Origin: Cryptomeria japonica | Lineage: Eukaryota > Streptophyta > Pinopsida > Cupressales > Cupressaceae | Direction of reading: 5' to 3' | Assembly (NCBI RefSeq): GCF_030272615.1 | Contig: NC_081409.1 | Location: 239,719,832 to 239,783,831 of the forward strand | Length of the DNA stretch: 64,000 nucleotides | Part shown: piece after piece, positions 34,691 to 47,178 of the stretch | Position numbering within the stretch: position 1 is the first letter of the stretch | Layout: each line of letters begins with the position of its first letter | The notes under the pieces: model-generated | What the model saw: only the letters and a program-made list of their open reading frames with translations | Database searches by the model: none | Told to the model about the DNA's origin: nothing | Position numbers and translations under genes: made by a program

Positions 34691-36748
34691 CTAAGAAATC
34701 TCGTGCATCTCATTTGCAGTCCTCTTCACTCCATGTGAAGGTGGCTGAGATGAATCATCCTACTGCACGTGGTCCTGAGATGTATCATCCTGTGTGTGTG
34801 TAGTATTAGTGTCTCCATCCTCCTATACATTATTAAAAGATTTTACATGAGAAGAAGATTTAACATGAGAAGAAGTTACTTGCATAATTCACTTCTAAAT
34901 TAATTAAATACTAAAAATTTAAAATAAATTACCATGACCGTGCTCTGCAATGTCCTCACTGGTATGTGGAGGTCCACTATCACAAACAAGAAAAGTGGTT
35001 GTAGTCAAGTCCTATAAAAAAACATTGTACATAAATTTTGATAATCCCTATAAAAGATAGGTACATAGTATAAACAAATTATAAATTAGTTTTCTAATCA
35101 TCACCGCAAATGACAATGTTGACAATTGCATCTAGCTCAATCCCATAGCCATACCAATACTGGTAGTGGTATCGACCTGAACAACATATATAAAGCATGA
35201 ATCAAACTTGTATATATACATAAATTATAAATTATATATATAGACTACAAGTTTATCACATAAAAGCATACATATGGTGTGTCATGTGCAGGCAAAGTAA
35301 TTGATGGGTGAAGGCGTACATGTGATGCACCATCAAACAATCCAGAAGCCTACAATTGCAAAAAATAACGAACATGAATCAGAGTTGTACATAAATTAGT
35401 AAGCATATAAACACTTCAAATTAATGGATGAAAAACATACTAGTAGTATATGAGGCTGAGCCTCAGTGGTCGACGGGTCACGTGAAGAACTACCCACCTC
35501 AGTGCTACACGAAGCACCCTACAAAATTAAAAAAACATATCATACACATCATTACATTAAAAATTTTATTGTTTATTTTAAATGTACATATCAATACAAT
35601 GTATCTAGATGAAAGTGCATACCGTAAATGGGGCACCAACATCTCTAGGTATCGAGGTAACATGATGTCGGTCCCTCAATGACGTGGTATGATCCATGCT
35701 CCATTCAAAAAAATTGACTCATATTATGGTTCATATGTGTATATATAAGAAATTTAATATTGCACTGTAAATTATATAAATAAATTTGTACCTCTGTAGG
35801 TTGATCATTGTCTGCCCACAGGAGATCAACATATGAAGAGATGGCATCAGCATGTGCAGCCTCCTTGACATCATCATAACCACCATGGGCAGCATCAACA
35901 TCATCAAAATCACCATCTCCTCCGGGGGCACCTTCAATCTATGAACCTGTACATACATTCCCACAACTCGTGCAAACATGTGCTAAGCTGGGGGCAGCCC
36001 TCACCTCGTGCAACTGTTGTACCAAATTGCCCGACAGGGCACTCAATGAACCAAGAGCAGAATCCACTGCTCGATGATGGGCAGGTGCTGGAACAACCGG
36101 TGCAGGAAGAGGAACCAAGGGATCATCGCGCACACGTTTTCTAACTCTATTGCTCAATTTTCCCCTCGACCTATCCTGGGGCATGCCTCTCCCGACCCCC
36201 TGAAATAATCTAATGTCAAAGTAATTGGTTTTTTTACCCAATTCAAATTCGGTCCACAATTTTTTCAAAAAATACATGGGAACCTCATGACTGGAGTGTG
36301 GTGGATAGTCATAGACCATCCACCACTACTCCCAAAAGTGTCTACTTATGCCAAGGTGTCTACACCATCGAATAGAGATCCGTGGCTTCTTCAGATGTAT
36401 CTCTTCACCCATCTTAGGGTTCACAAAATATCGTTTCAAATCCATTTTTATTATTTTTAATTCATTGACTTGTTTGTATGATAGGCCATCAACGTAAAAA
36501 GCACGCAATCCCTCCCTCCAACTATGATAGCTATCCAACTCGCTATCTAAAGTATGTACAGACTGAACAATCCCTTGCATACTATCTGCAAGGCGTAACA
36601 GTTGTGGAGGAGGATGAGGCTCGCATCTAATGGTGTGGATATCTCTAATCAAAGAATCAATATTCCTCCTAATGGTCTGCCTCAACTGATCAGGTGAAGG
36701 TGGAGGTGGTGCTAGACCTAATAGCTCATCTATCTCAAACTCATCCAT
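34691..36748 (-). pseudogene. gene B of DNA transposon, copy 2, seven exons
   Basis: The ATG at 36748 gives MDEFEIDELLG with a short Pro stretch, then ISIRWCRHLGISRHFWE, EVPMYFLKKLWTEFELGKK, FQGVGRGMPQDRS, a basic patch RVRKRVRDD and a Ser/Leu helix. Exon 1 ends at 35792 (GAG/GTACAA). Later exons by GT-AG signals: about 35701-35623, 35518-35441 (78 bp), 35349-35272 (78 bp), 35176-35105 (72 bp), 35011-34933 (79 bp), and a last exon 34822-34691 ending VKRTANEMHEIS. Exons 3-5 join in phase; the last junction is one base out. TAG stops occur in exon 1 (two), exon 5 and the last exon. The later exons are rich in Ser, Thr, His and Asp. No family is recognised. The shared position in two transposon copies supports an element-encoded accessory protein. 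Confidence 0.65.
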
Positions 36749-36846
36749 TATGTGAAAATAATCTGCATATATATACAAACATGAAAATTTATAATTACTA
36801 TTTAATTTACATTTCACCTTCCAAAAAAACTTATAATTAAATACAA

Positions 36847-39373
<2,527 letters not shown>

Positions 39374-39435
39374 AATTAAATACAACATTTAGAAATATAA
39401 ATTTAAACATTCAAACTTTTACACACAATTAAAAT

Positions 39436-39675
39436 AGAGAGAGAGAGAGAGAGGGAGAGTAGGTAATTTGAGATACAACAAGTTAGAGAGAGAATAGATA
39501 ATGAGAGATAGAGAGTGGGTAATGATAGAGAGAGGGTAATGAAAGAGAGAGAGGGTAACATGTGAGAGAGAGGGGGGGTAATGTGTGTGTGAGAGAGAGA
39601 TGGAGAGAGAGGGGGTAATGTGTGTGTGTGTGAGAGAGGGGGTAATGAGAGATTGAGAGAGAGAGAGAAGGGGGG
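39436..39675. repeat. GA-rich block, ancestral to the transposon
   Basis: About 240 bp of GA runs broken by GGGTAATG and GTGTGTGT. Flanking sequence (AATATAAATTTAAACATTC before, GTTTATTGTTGATTTT after) matches the flanks of the copy-1 tract at 10625-10695, so the position is conserved between copies. The apparent Ser/Leu/His ORF here is an artefact of the repeat. Confidence 0.85.
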
Positions 39676-40079
39676 TTTATTGTTGATTTTCATCTAGGGT
39701 TTCTTGTTTGTTAATTTTTTAGGGTTTGTTGTTTGTTTATTTTCTAGGGTTTATTGTTCGTTTTTTTTCTATCTAGGGTTTATTGTTCATTTTTCTGTGC
39801 AAGCTTTATTGTCTACTTTTTGTGTCTAATGTTTATTGTTCATTTACGTTTTTTTTTTTTGTTTTTTTCCTACGGTTTTAATTTTTTACTATTTTTTACT
39901 TTTCATGTTTTTTGTAATATTTAAAAACTAAAAACCATTTTAAACATGAAGTTACATAAAATAAAAAACGTTTTTCAAACTTTAAAACACTACAATTAAA
40001 AAATAACAATAAATTAACATTTTTTTAAGAAAAATAATAAAAATAAATAAAAAATAATATAAAAAACAAAACTACATAC

Positions 40080-40405
40080 CTGGGAGGTAAAAAATGGTCT
40101 GGGGGTCAGCTAGGATGAAAAACATGGGTACCCGTGCTCGTCTGAAACGTTTACCCATTTTTGAAATAGTGAAAATGATGGAAAATGGTTTAAAAAATAA
40201 AAATAAATACATTCAAAAAATGGGTGCCCGTTTAGCTTCGGGCACCTGAACCAAAACGGGTGCACGTTATCAAAAAATGTGTGCCCATTTTTGAATGCCT
40301 CAGCCACCCAAAGCAAAATGGGTGCCTAATTTGTAAAAATTGAGCACCCGTTTCTAGCACGTTTGTTTCCCAACCCACGGACTTCCTCAGGATTGGGACC
40401 CAACT
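40080..40405. repeat. right terminal region of DNA transposon copy 2
   Basis: Motifs in order: GGGTACCCGTGC (about 40126), a perfect hairpin GGTGCCCG-TTTAGCTT-CGGGCACC (40223-40246), AACGGGTGCACG, GTGTGCCCATTTTTG, AATGGGTGCC, GAGCACCCGTTTCTAGC, then CTTCCTCAGGATTGGGACCC. The reverse complement resembles the left end (TTGGGTCCCAATCCT against TTGGTGGGACCAAGCCT). The end is placed at about 40405, where similarity to copy 1 stops and LINE coding sequence begins. Confidence 0.65.
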
Positions 40406-41515
40406 TTGTGCATTTATCCCCAATCCCCTAACTGGTCGAAAGCCCATTTGCCCAAATAGTTGGCTCCACCATTCCACTCTTGTGGGATGTTGATGAAAGG
40501 GACAAAGTCTAAAGAACTACCCAACCTAAGAATCAGTTAGGCCATTGAAGCCAACTACCAATTAACACTATCAAAATTTTTCTTGGTCAATAGACTGACT
40601 AAACTATGATAATTTGAATCACAAAATACTTTACTCTATCCAAGTGAACATCCCCTTTCTAAGGCATAAAGGAGATTCAAGCATTCCATTAGATTATTGG
40701 TCCTCTTCCCCTTGTAGATGGAGAAGAAGAGAAGCACCATGCCAAAGTCATCTCTTCCAACTCCTCCAATCCCAACATGTCCAAGATTTCCTCTAGAAGA
40801 CCCATCAACATTAATCTTGAGAACCCCTTCAAGAGGTGGGGACCACTCTCTATCTCTTTGGGTTTTCTTTATGGGATTGCCTCTCCTTTTATCCCAAGAA
40901 GGTCCCATGTCACTCCTCCATAAACCTAAACCCCACATTATCTCAACTTCTCCAGATTCTAAGGGGATAGATACCTCACACTTAGCAAGAACGATTTCTT
41001 CAATAATACCACAATTATTTCTCTAGAGATGATGCACTCCCAAATTCCTACCTTGAAATATGCTATGATTCTATTGAATCCAAATGTTCTAGAAGATGCA
41101 AGAGAGGAAAATAGATGTGGCCACATTAAGAAAGAAAGCCTTAGTTGGTGGCCTCCCCAAACTACTCCAGAATTCAAGAAAATAAGAAGCATGGATAGAA
41201 TCCTACTTCTAGACATGCCACCAAAGGTGGCAGATGTCTATGGAGAAAGAGCACTTAAAAAAAGGGAAGAACATTCTTCACCATTACCACAAACGACACA
41301 TCTTGATGGTCCTTGAAATCCCACTTATGCAAATTGTCCCAAGTGAGGCACCTATTGCATGTAGCAAGCCAGAGAAAGAAGACACATTTAGGCCATGCAA
41401 ACTTGTTCCAAACATTTTTCCACCACGGGACCTATTCCCCTCCATACTTCATCTGATCCAATTCCTTATATCGATTGAATATTCCCCCTTATGATTGATC
41501 TTGACCTCTCAAATA
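40406..41515 (-). pseudogene. 3' fragment of a second LINE (zinc-binding region and RNase H)
   Basis: The minus strand, from about 41480, reads a zinc-binding/RT C-terminal region (CNRCLTWDNLHKWDFK, LPFFKCSFSIDI), then a linker (MSRSRILSMLLIFLNS at 41216), then RNase H. The RNase H begins GVLKINVDGSSRGNLGHVGI near 40830, with NNLMECLNLLYALERG carrying the Glu, and ends IPQEWNGGANYLGKWAFDQ near 40450. Frames are broken. The family differs from the LINE at 15-23 kb. The 5' part (endonuclease, RT core) is missing. It directly abuts the right end of the DNA transposon. Confidence 0.75.
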
Positions 41516-42595
41516 ATTGGAAAATCTCCCATCCAAGACCAATACTTAATTATTATTATTTATAGGTAATTTTTAATTATTAATGATATTTTTCTATCTT
41601 GTGTGAGTATTTTTACATGTTAGAGAAAGAGGTAAATTTAAGCTTTTTATTAGATTTATTTCTTAATATTCTTGATAAAGAGTTAGAACAAATGAATGTT
41701 TTTGGGGCATTCATGTGGTTATCAACTCAAGAAAAATGGCTTGCATTAAATTGAGAGTTGAAAGACCAATCCAATACTTGCACTTGTGTTTGGTTGTCTA
41801 GGTATTATTACTAAGAATGTCTTATGGTAATTGCATGCTATATACTAATTGGTATACATCATAAAAATTTCCTACCACATGTGAAATAGAATGAGAATGA
41901 CTAAAGGGATGAGCTAAACATAGTGATAAACTATAATCTTCTATATTATACTACACTACATTAATATAAGATGGGCTCTCATAGTTTTTAGCATCTTCAC
42001 TATCATGAGACAAGCTTATAAGAAGATAGTAGAAGGTGAGACTACCAAAAATACAAAGTGTAAAATAAGATAAAGAGATGAGGTATAACAAATAATTAGA
42101 AAGAAAAAAAATGTAGGGCTAGGGAGGATATTGGTATAGTGGCATAGAAATTTGTTGATCATATAAAAAAGTACAAGCTAGACCAACACATTTGGTTGCT
42201 TAGGATGTGGAACATGGAAAATCATATGGATAGAATGTCATAAATTAGTTTGAGAATCCATGAGGTCATTACTCATCAACCTAGGATAGTCCATAGACCA
42301 AAAGAATGTGTTTGTTGTTGGATATGTGCTTTAAAACTATGCAACAATTCTATCTATTGTAGCTAGTATCTTTATGTTTCACAATGATGTTTCAAGGTCA
42401 ATAATTGAAATGAATCTTTTCCTAAATCCCATATGGATCACTTCCATCACCTTATAGATGTACTAAAAAAAATCATGAGGAATTGAAGGAAATTGTAGTC
42501 ATCCTTAATGTGGAGTTGTCTACAAGCATAACATGAGAAAAATATGAGTATTACAACTCTTTAGTCTTGAGTGAAGTGTCTAATAATGATGTTAA
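41516..42595. other. unassigned sequence
   Basis: No ORF with a recognisable motif and no defined repeat. It could be decayed copia sequence, as the next segment is, but nothing specific supports this. Confidence 0.4.
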
Positions 42596-43030
42596 TGATG
42601 TATAATCCTTGTAAAAACCACTAGGGGCCTATATAATTTTCCCTTGATGGTCATGAATATATCTGATGAATTGTATCCATGAATATTAACAATATGGTAA
42701 GGTCCAGTAGGATAACCATGAAAACACAAGGAATGCTTGAAAGTACCCCTCAAATATATAGACACTCTCTTAGCTCTATCCCAATGCACCCATCCAAGAT
42801 TAGCCATATATCGACTCAAGACTGTCACTTCTTGGTAAATTTCTCATCTAGTACAGATCATCATATACATAAGACTACCAACAACACTTGCATATGGTAC
42901 ATTGGCCATTTCCCCAACCTCAATAGGATATTTTGGACAATCTTTCATAGATAACTTTGTTCCTTGCACAATAGGAACTATCATGGATCTAAAAGTTGTC
43001 ATCCTAAATCTATCCAAAAAATATTCACAT
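42596..43030 (-). pseudogene. Ty1/copia RNase H-region fragment
   Basis: The minus strand reads KLSMKDCPKYPIEVGEMANV, then YASVVGSLMYMM, a stop, then VLSRYMANLGWVHWDRAKRV, SIYLRGTFKHSLCFHGYP and GYNSSDIF. This is the well-known copia block (YASAVGSLMYAM ... SRYM.NPG..HW.A.KR.LRYLKGT ... GY.DSDWAGD) at the RT/RNase H junction. It is only about 140 codons, with stops. The rest of pol and any LTR are not recognisable next to it. Confidence 0.8.
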
Positions 43031-44280
43031 ACTTTTGATTAACCAAAGCTTTCTTTTATCTCTTTCTCTTATAATCTCCATTCCCACAATGTTCTCTATT
43101 TATGTATACATGCTTGAACTTGGGAAATCAAGATGCAACTATATAGTGGTAAATAGAAGAATTTTTGAAGAAAAATGTGATGGATAAATATTTTTTAATG
43201 GATTGGCATATCATGTGTACCTATAATCCATTCATAGTTATATTTTTTGAATATCTTAAGTGCCTAACATATAATATTTAAAAATATAAATATTTATTGT
43301 TTAATGAGTAGTATTTGACGCTTGATCATTTAATAATAGCTTATTAAATCTTGTATAATTGTGAAATGAAGGAAAAAATATTCAACTAATGAGTATTAAA
43401 CAATTTAGCCAAACAAAACACTCTTTAAACATGTGTGAAGGAACTAAACTATCACATTTAAAAATAAATGGAAATGCACCAAACATAAATTTACTATTTT
43501 GATGGTATAAAATTGTATCAATGACTTCTACTTAGGACTTACGATCCTATCTCAATATTAGCCTTTTATTACAACACAATACATGCACTAAAAAAATGTT
43601 TGAATTCAAATATTGTTGTAAATCTTTGAATTTTTATCACTTTCAGGAAATATGCCACCATTTTATAATGAATATTAAAGTGGTAAACTTTTATTAACTA
43701 AAAACATAATGCATTTCACCATGCCCTTAGGTTAAGGATCAAGGGTCCAATATTAAATAAATTCTTTTTTCATTTTTCCTTGGAGGCACCTTCTCTTGTG
43801 TAGAAAAATATGTCTCTAAAATTGATGTATCTCTAAACATGAACCTCACTAGGACCAATAATGTCACTAAGGACATTAGTTGGTGTGGATATTGAAATCA
43901 TGACTTACAACTTAAGAGACCTATTTAAGCTAATTTTAAAAACCACCACTTACAATATGACATGAAATTGATAACTAAAATTTGGGCATTGCTTTAAACA
44001 CCTTGATGGTGAGCTAATTGAAATATCATGATGATTTGATACATATATACCACACATATAGGTAAGTGTAAATAGATGAAGTACCAAAAAGTGACCATGC
44101 CATTTTTGGTCCCATGAATGACATAATGTGAGCATCTTATAATGTGCTCATGTTATAACACAGTTGCATAATGAAAAACATAAAAATAAAAAAAATTAAG
44201 AGGATAACCGGACTGCTATAATAGGAAATATAAAATTACATCGAAAACATAAATGAGTTGTAAAAGGGAGGAACATGTGG
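43031..44280. other. unassigned AT-rich sequence
   Basis: No gene, tRNA or repeat structure is recognised. It lies between the copia fragment and the copia 5' LTR. Confidence 0.4.
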
Positions 44281-44747
44281 TGATGTGTATTTTGACACAT
44301 CATAGGGCATCTAGAATGGAGATAAGGTTGGATCTACTTTATTGGGTGGCTTTAGCCCATGGTTTTGTAATACCATTTGACAATTTCTTGTATTGTATCT
44401 CCTATATATAAGGTGCATGAGATAGAGGTTGTGTGTAAGAGTCTTATGGATATTGAGTTACCTATGAGTCTCTGATTAGTGGTACTCTTGTGAAGAGCTT
44501 GCTTTGCAAGTATATTGTAATTTGTTATTGATTGCTGAATAATATATTGAGCTACTTTTGGAGTGTGGGGTTTTTCTCCCAAAAGGGTTCCCCACATAAA
44601 TCATTGTGTTTCTGTGTTGTGGTATGCATGATATTATGTTTATTTCTATTAAGTTCCTATAAATGTTGTAACGATCTGTAAAAGTTTTGCATTACCATCC
44701 TCTCAAGATAAGTGTAGGAAGTTGTTCTGCTACTTAACTTCCTTACA
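44281..44747 (+). repeat. 5' LTR of copia element
   Basis: It begins TGATGTGTATTTTGACACAT, which contains a terminal palindrome (TGATGTGT...ACACATCA), and ends CTTCCTTACA just before the primer site. A TATA box, CTATATATAAGG, lies at about 44401. Length about 467 bp with TG/CA termini. No 3' partner is seen. Confidence 0.65.
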
Positions 44748-44749
44748 AG

Positions 44750-44762
44750 TGGTATCAAAGCC
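44750..44762 (+). other. copia primer-binding site (initiator Met tRNA type)
   Basis: TGGTATCAAAGCC, two bases after the LTR end, is close to the TGGTATCAGAGC site used by most plant copia elements. Confidence 0.85.
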
Positions 44763-44870
44763 TAATCACCTTTGGTTTCAGTTGTGGGTTGTTGGGTTTT
44801 TTGAACTAATCTATATTTGAGTGGGAGATTATGTTGAAGACACGTTTTGATCTTGTTCAGGAATTTTTAG

Positions 44871-45700
44871 ATGGTAAGTTTGTCAAGGAGAATAGAGGTG
44901 GAGAAATTTAATGGAAGTAATTTTGAGATGTGGAAGCTGAAGATAGACGATGTGCTAATAGATAGAGATCTGTGAGATGTTGTTGATGCGAATATCTCAA
45001 GACCTGTAGATCCTACTATGACTTCTTAGTAGGATGTTATGGAGCAAAAATTTGAGCGTCTAATTAGATTGTTCTTGGAAAACTCTGTTCTAATCAATGT
45101 CCATGAAGAGAACTCTGCATGTAAGCTATGTACTAAGCTTGTTGAAATGTATCAAGCGAAATCCTTATTGAATCGTATTTTCTTGAGGAAGAAATTGCAT
45201 TCCTTGAGAATGGAAGAGGGTGGAAGAATTAAAAATCACCTAAAAGTATTTAATATGTTGGTATCTCAATTGGAATCCATTGGTGTTAAGATGAATGAGA
45301 AGGATAAATGTATGATCTTACCTAGTTCTTTGTCTTATTCATAGGATTTTCTTGTTATGGCTATAGGTAGTACTTCTGTTATTTTGAAGTTTGAAGATGT
45401 GATGGGTGCCCTGCTTGGTGAAGAGATGCAAAGGAAGTTATCCATGAGTTCAAAGGAAGCCCTAACTATCCATGGAATACCTAAGGAAAAAGGCAAGAAG
45501 AATGAGAAGCGTAATAAATCCAAGTCCAGAGGGTGATCAAAATCTATTGGAAATTCCAAATTCATCTACTAGAATTGTGGTAAACTAGGACATATCTATA
45601 AGGATTGCAAAGAAGAAAAGAAGAAGAAAAAGAAGAAGTACGATTTTGATTCCGAGTCCGAGAAGGAGGATGGTGATAATGCATTACAACTTTGGCTACT
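44871..45700 (+). pseudogene. gag: copia gag pseudogene
   Basis: The ATG at 44871 leads into IEVEKFNGSNFEMWKLKIDD, the typical copia gag N-terminus. A TGA replaces Trp in RDL*DVVD and a TAG follows at about 45027. The UBN2-type core follows (KLCTKLVEMYQAKSLLNRIF, LRKKLHSLRMEEGGRIKNHL). After further stops comes a CCHC knuckle, *NCGKLGHIYKDC, whose first Cys-Trp positions are lost to a stop, then a Lys-rich tail. It would form the virus-like particle; it is not functional. Confidence 0.85.
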
Positions 45701-46120
45701 CATATAGGTAATAATGCATGGTTAATTGACTCGGGTTCATCTTTTCATATGACTTCCAATAAAGGTTGGTTTTTGGAATATGAGGAATCTAATGGAAGCA
45801 AGGTTTACTTGGGTGATGATTCACATTTAGATATTGTTGGTCATGGTAAAGTTAGGATCAAGTTTCGTGATGGTAGAATAAAAAAAATTGGCAGTGTGTT
45901 GCATATCCCTAGATTAAAACAAAATTTATTGTCTATGAGAAAACTAATAGATGTAGGTGTGTAGGTAGTCTTTCTGAAGTAGGATGTAAAATGATTAAGG
46001 GTGTTATTTTGATTTCTAGAGGTATTAGATTCGACACTTTGTATAAGCTAGAGGGATACACTATTGAGTGTAATAGCACTTCTATAAAAAGTAAATATGT
46101 GGATACTTCGTTGAAAGATT
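45692..46120 (+). pseudogene. copia aspartic protease, interrupted by gypsy-3
   Basis: NNAWLIDSGSSFHMTSNKGW holds the DSG active site, followed by VYLGDDSHLDIVGHGKVRI and VLHIPRLKQNLLSMRKL, the normal copia protease order. A TAG ends the frame at 45962; the following GIRFDTLYKLEGYTI block in another frame is the usual lead-in to integrase. The reading is lost near 46120 where the gypsy-3 LTR begins, so the GAG-pre-integrase HxLGH motif is not reached. Confidence 0.85.
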
Positions 46121-47150
46121 TGAGGGTGTATATAATAAAAATTATCCTTGAGAGAATTAATTAAATAAGAGTTATTTAATTAATGGACCTTTAATTCTTC
46201 TACTTATAAAAAAATTGAATAATTTATTTATATAGTTCATTTTTCAAAATTCTTCCCACCATAAATCATTTTCTTCATTTTCCTAATTAAATGAGAAAGT
46301 TTAATTAATTTGTCTTATTTAATTATTCCCTCCCATTTAATTTGAATTTTTAATTCAAATTGATCACATGTCTCCTAATTCTAAACTACCCAACCCAAAC
46401 CCACTCTAATCTAACCTACCATCCAACCTTGGGTTGAACTTACATTATCCCTTCAAACTACCCCTACCCTAACCTCCTATGGAGTGTCCCTCCTCTCATA
46501 AGGGAAATTGGCTTCTTTGCCACATTTCCTCTCTCTCCATGCCACTTGCCCTATTGTAGGACATGTGTGGCATTTAATAGAGATTCCCTTGCCACTTGTC
46601 CTTCTAAGAATGATAAGTTGTCCTTCCAAGAATGAAAAGTGTCATATCTCCTCAAACCTATCCTAACTTCTTCATCTCTCACCGTTCATCTCTCTAGGAT
46701 GAATCTAGATCGTTGAATCCTACCACCTAAGCTCATGCCTTGGAAAATTTTTAAATACCTCCATTTTTCATTCATGAGCTCCTCCTTAATCTTTGATTTT
46801 GCATTCTTAATCTTTTGCTTTCTGAAATCTTGCATACATACTTAACATAACATCATCCATAGTTTACATTTTAGCATAATAATCTTGGTAATTTAGAATT
46901 ATGATCATCCATCAAGTATTTGCATTTAGATCATAATATCACAATATAGCTACACATTCTTCAGGTTGTCATCTTGGAGGTCATGTTGCTAAGAGCCAAA
47001 TCAAAAAACCAACAAGGTCCTTGGAGATAGAACAATGGGGCCATTGGGAACTACTCGTTTGCTTTGTTTATTATTAATTAGCTCCTTGATAAAATGTCTT
47101 ATTGATGTGTGTGTTAAATATTTTTAACTAATTGATTCACATTCCTATCA
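46121..47150 (+). repeat. 5' LTR of gypsy-3
   Basis: The start is taken as TGAGGGTGTATATAATAA where copia coding ends, though TGTATATAAT at 46127 is an alternative. The end is CCTATCA at 47150, ten bases before the primer site. Length is about 1.03 kb, close to the gypsy-1 LTR. It has AT-rich first and C-rich middle parts. Both edges are inferred because there is no second copy. Confidence 0.55.
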
Positions 47151-47160
47151 TATAGTTTTT

Positions 47161-47178
47161 TGGTGCCCACTGTGGGGC
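47161..47178 (+). other. primer-binding site of gypsy-3
   Basis: TGGTGCCCACTGTGGGGC, differing by two bases from the gypsy-1 site and at the same relative position. Confidence 0.75.

Larger units (their letters stand above)
44281..46120 (+). mobile_element. Ty1/copia retrotransposon, 5' half
   Basis: In order: a 5' LTR (44281-44747), a Met-tRNA-type primer site (44750), gag (44871-45700) and aspartic protease (45692-46000). Just after the protease the sequence enters the gypsy-3 LTR near 46121. The rest of pol is not found after gypsy-3, which is itself truncated. The copia element is therefore older than gypsy-3. Confidence 0.8.
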
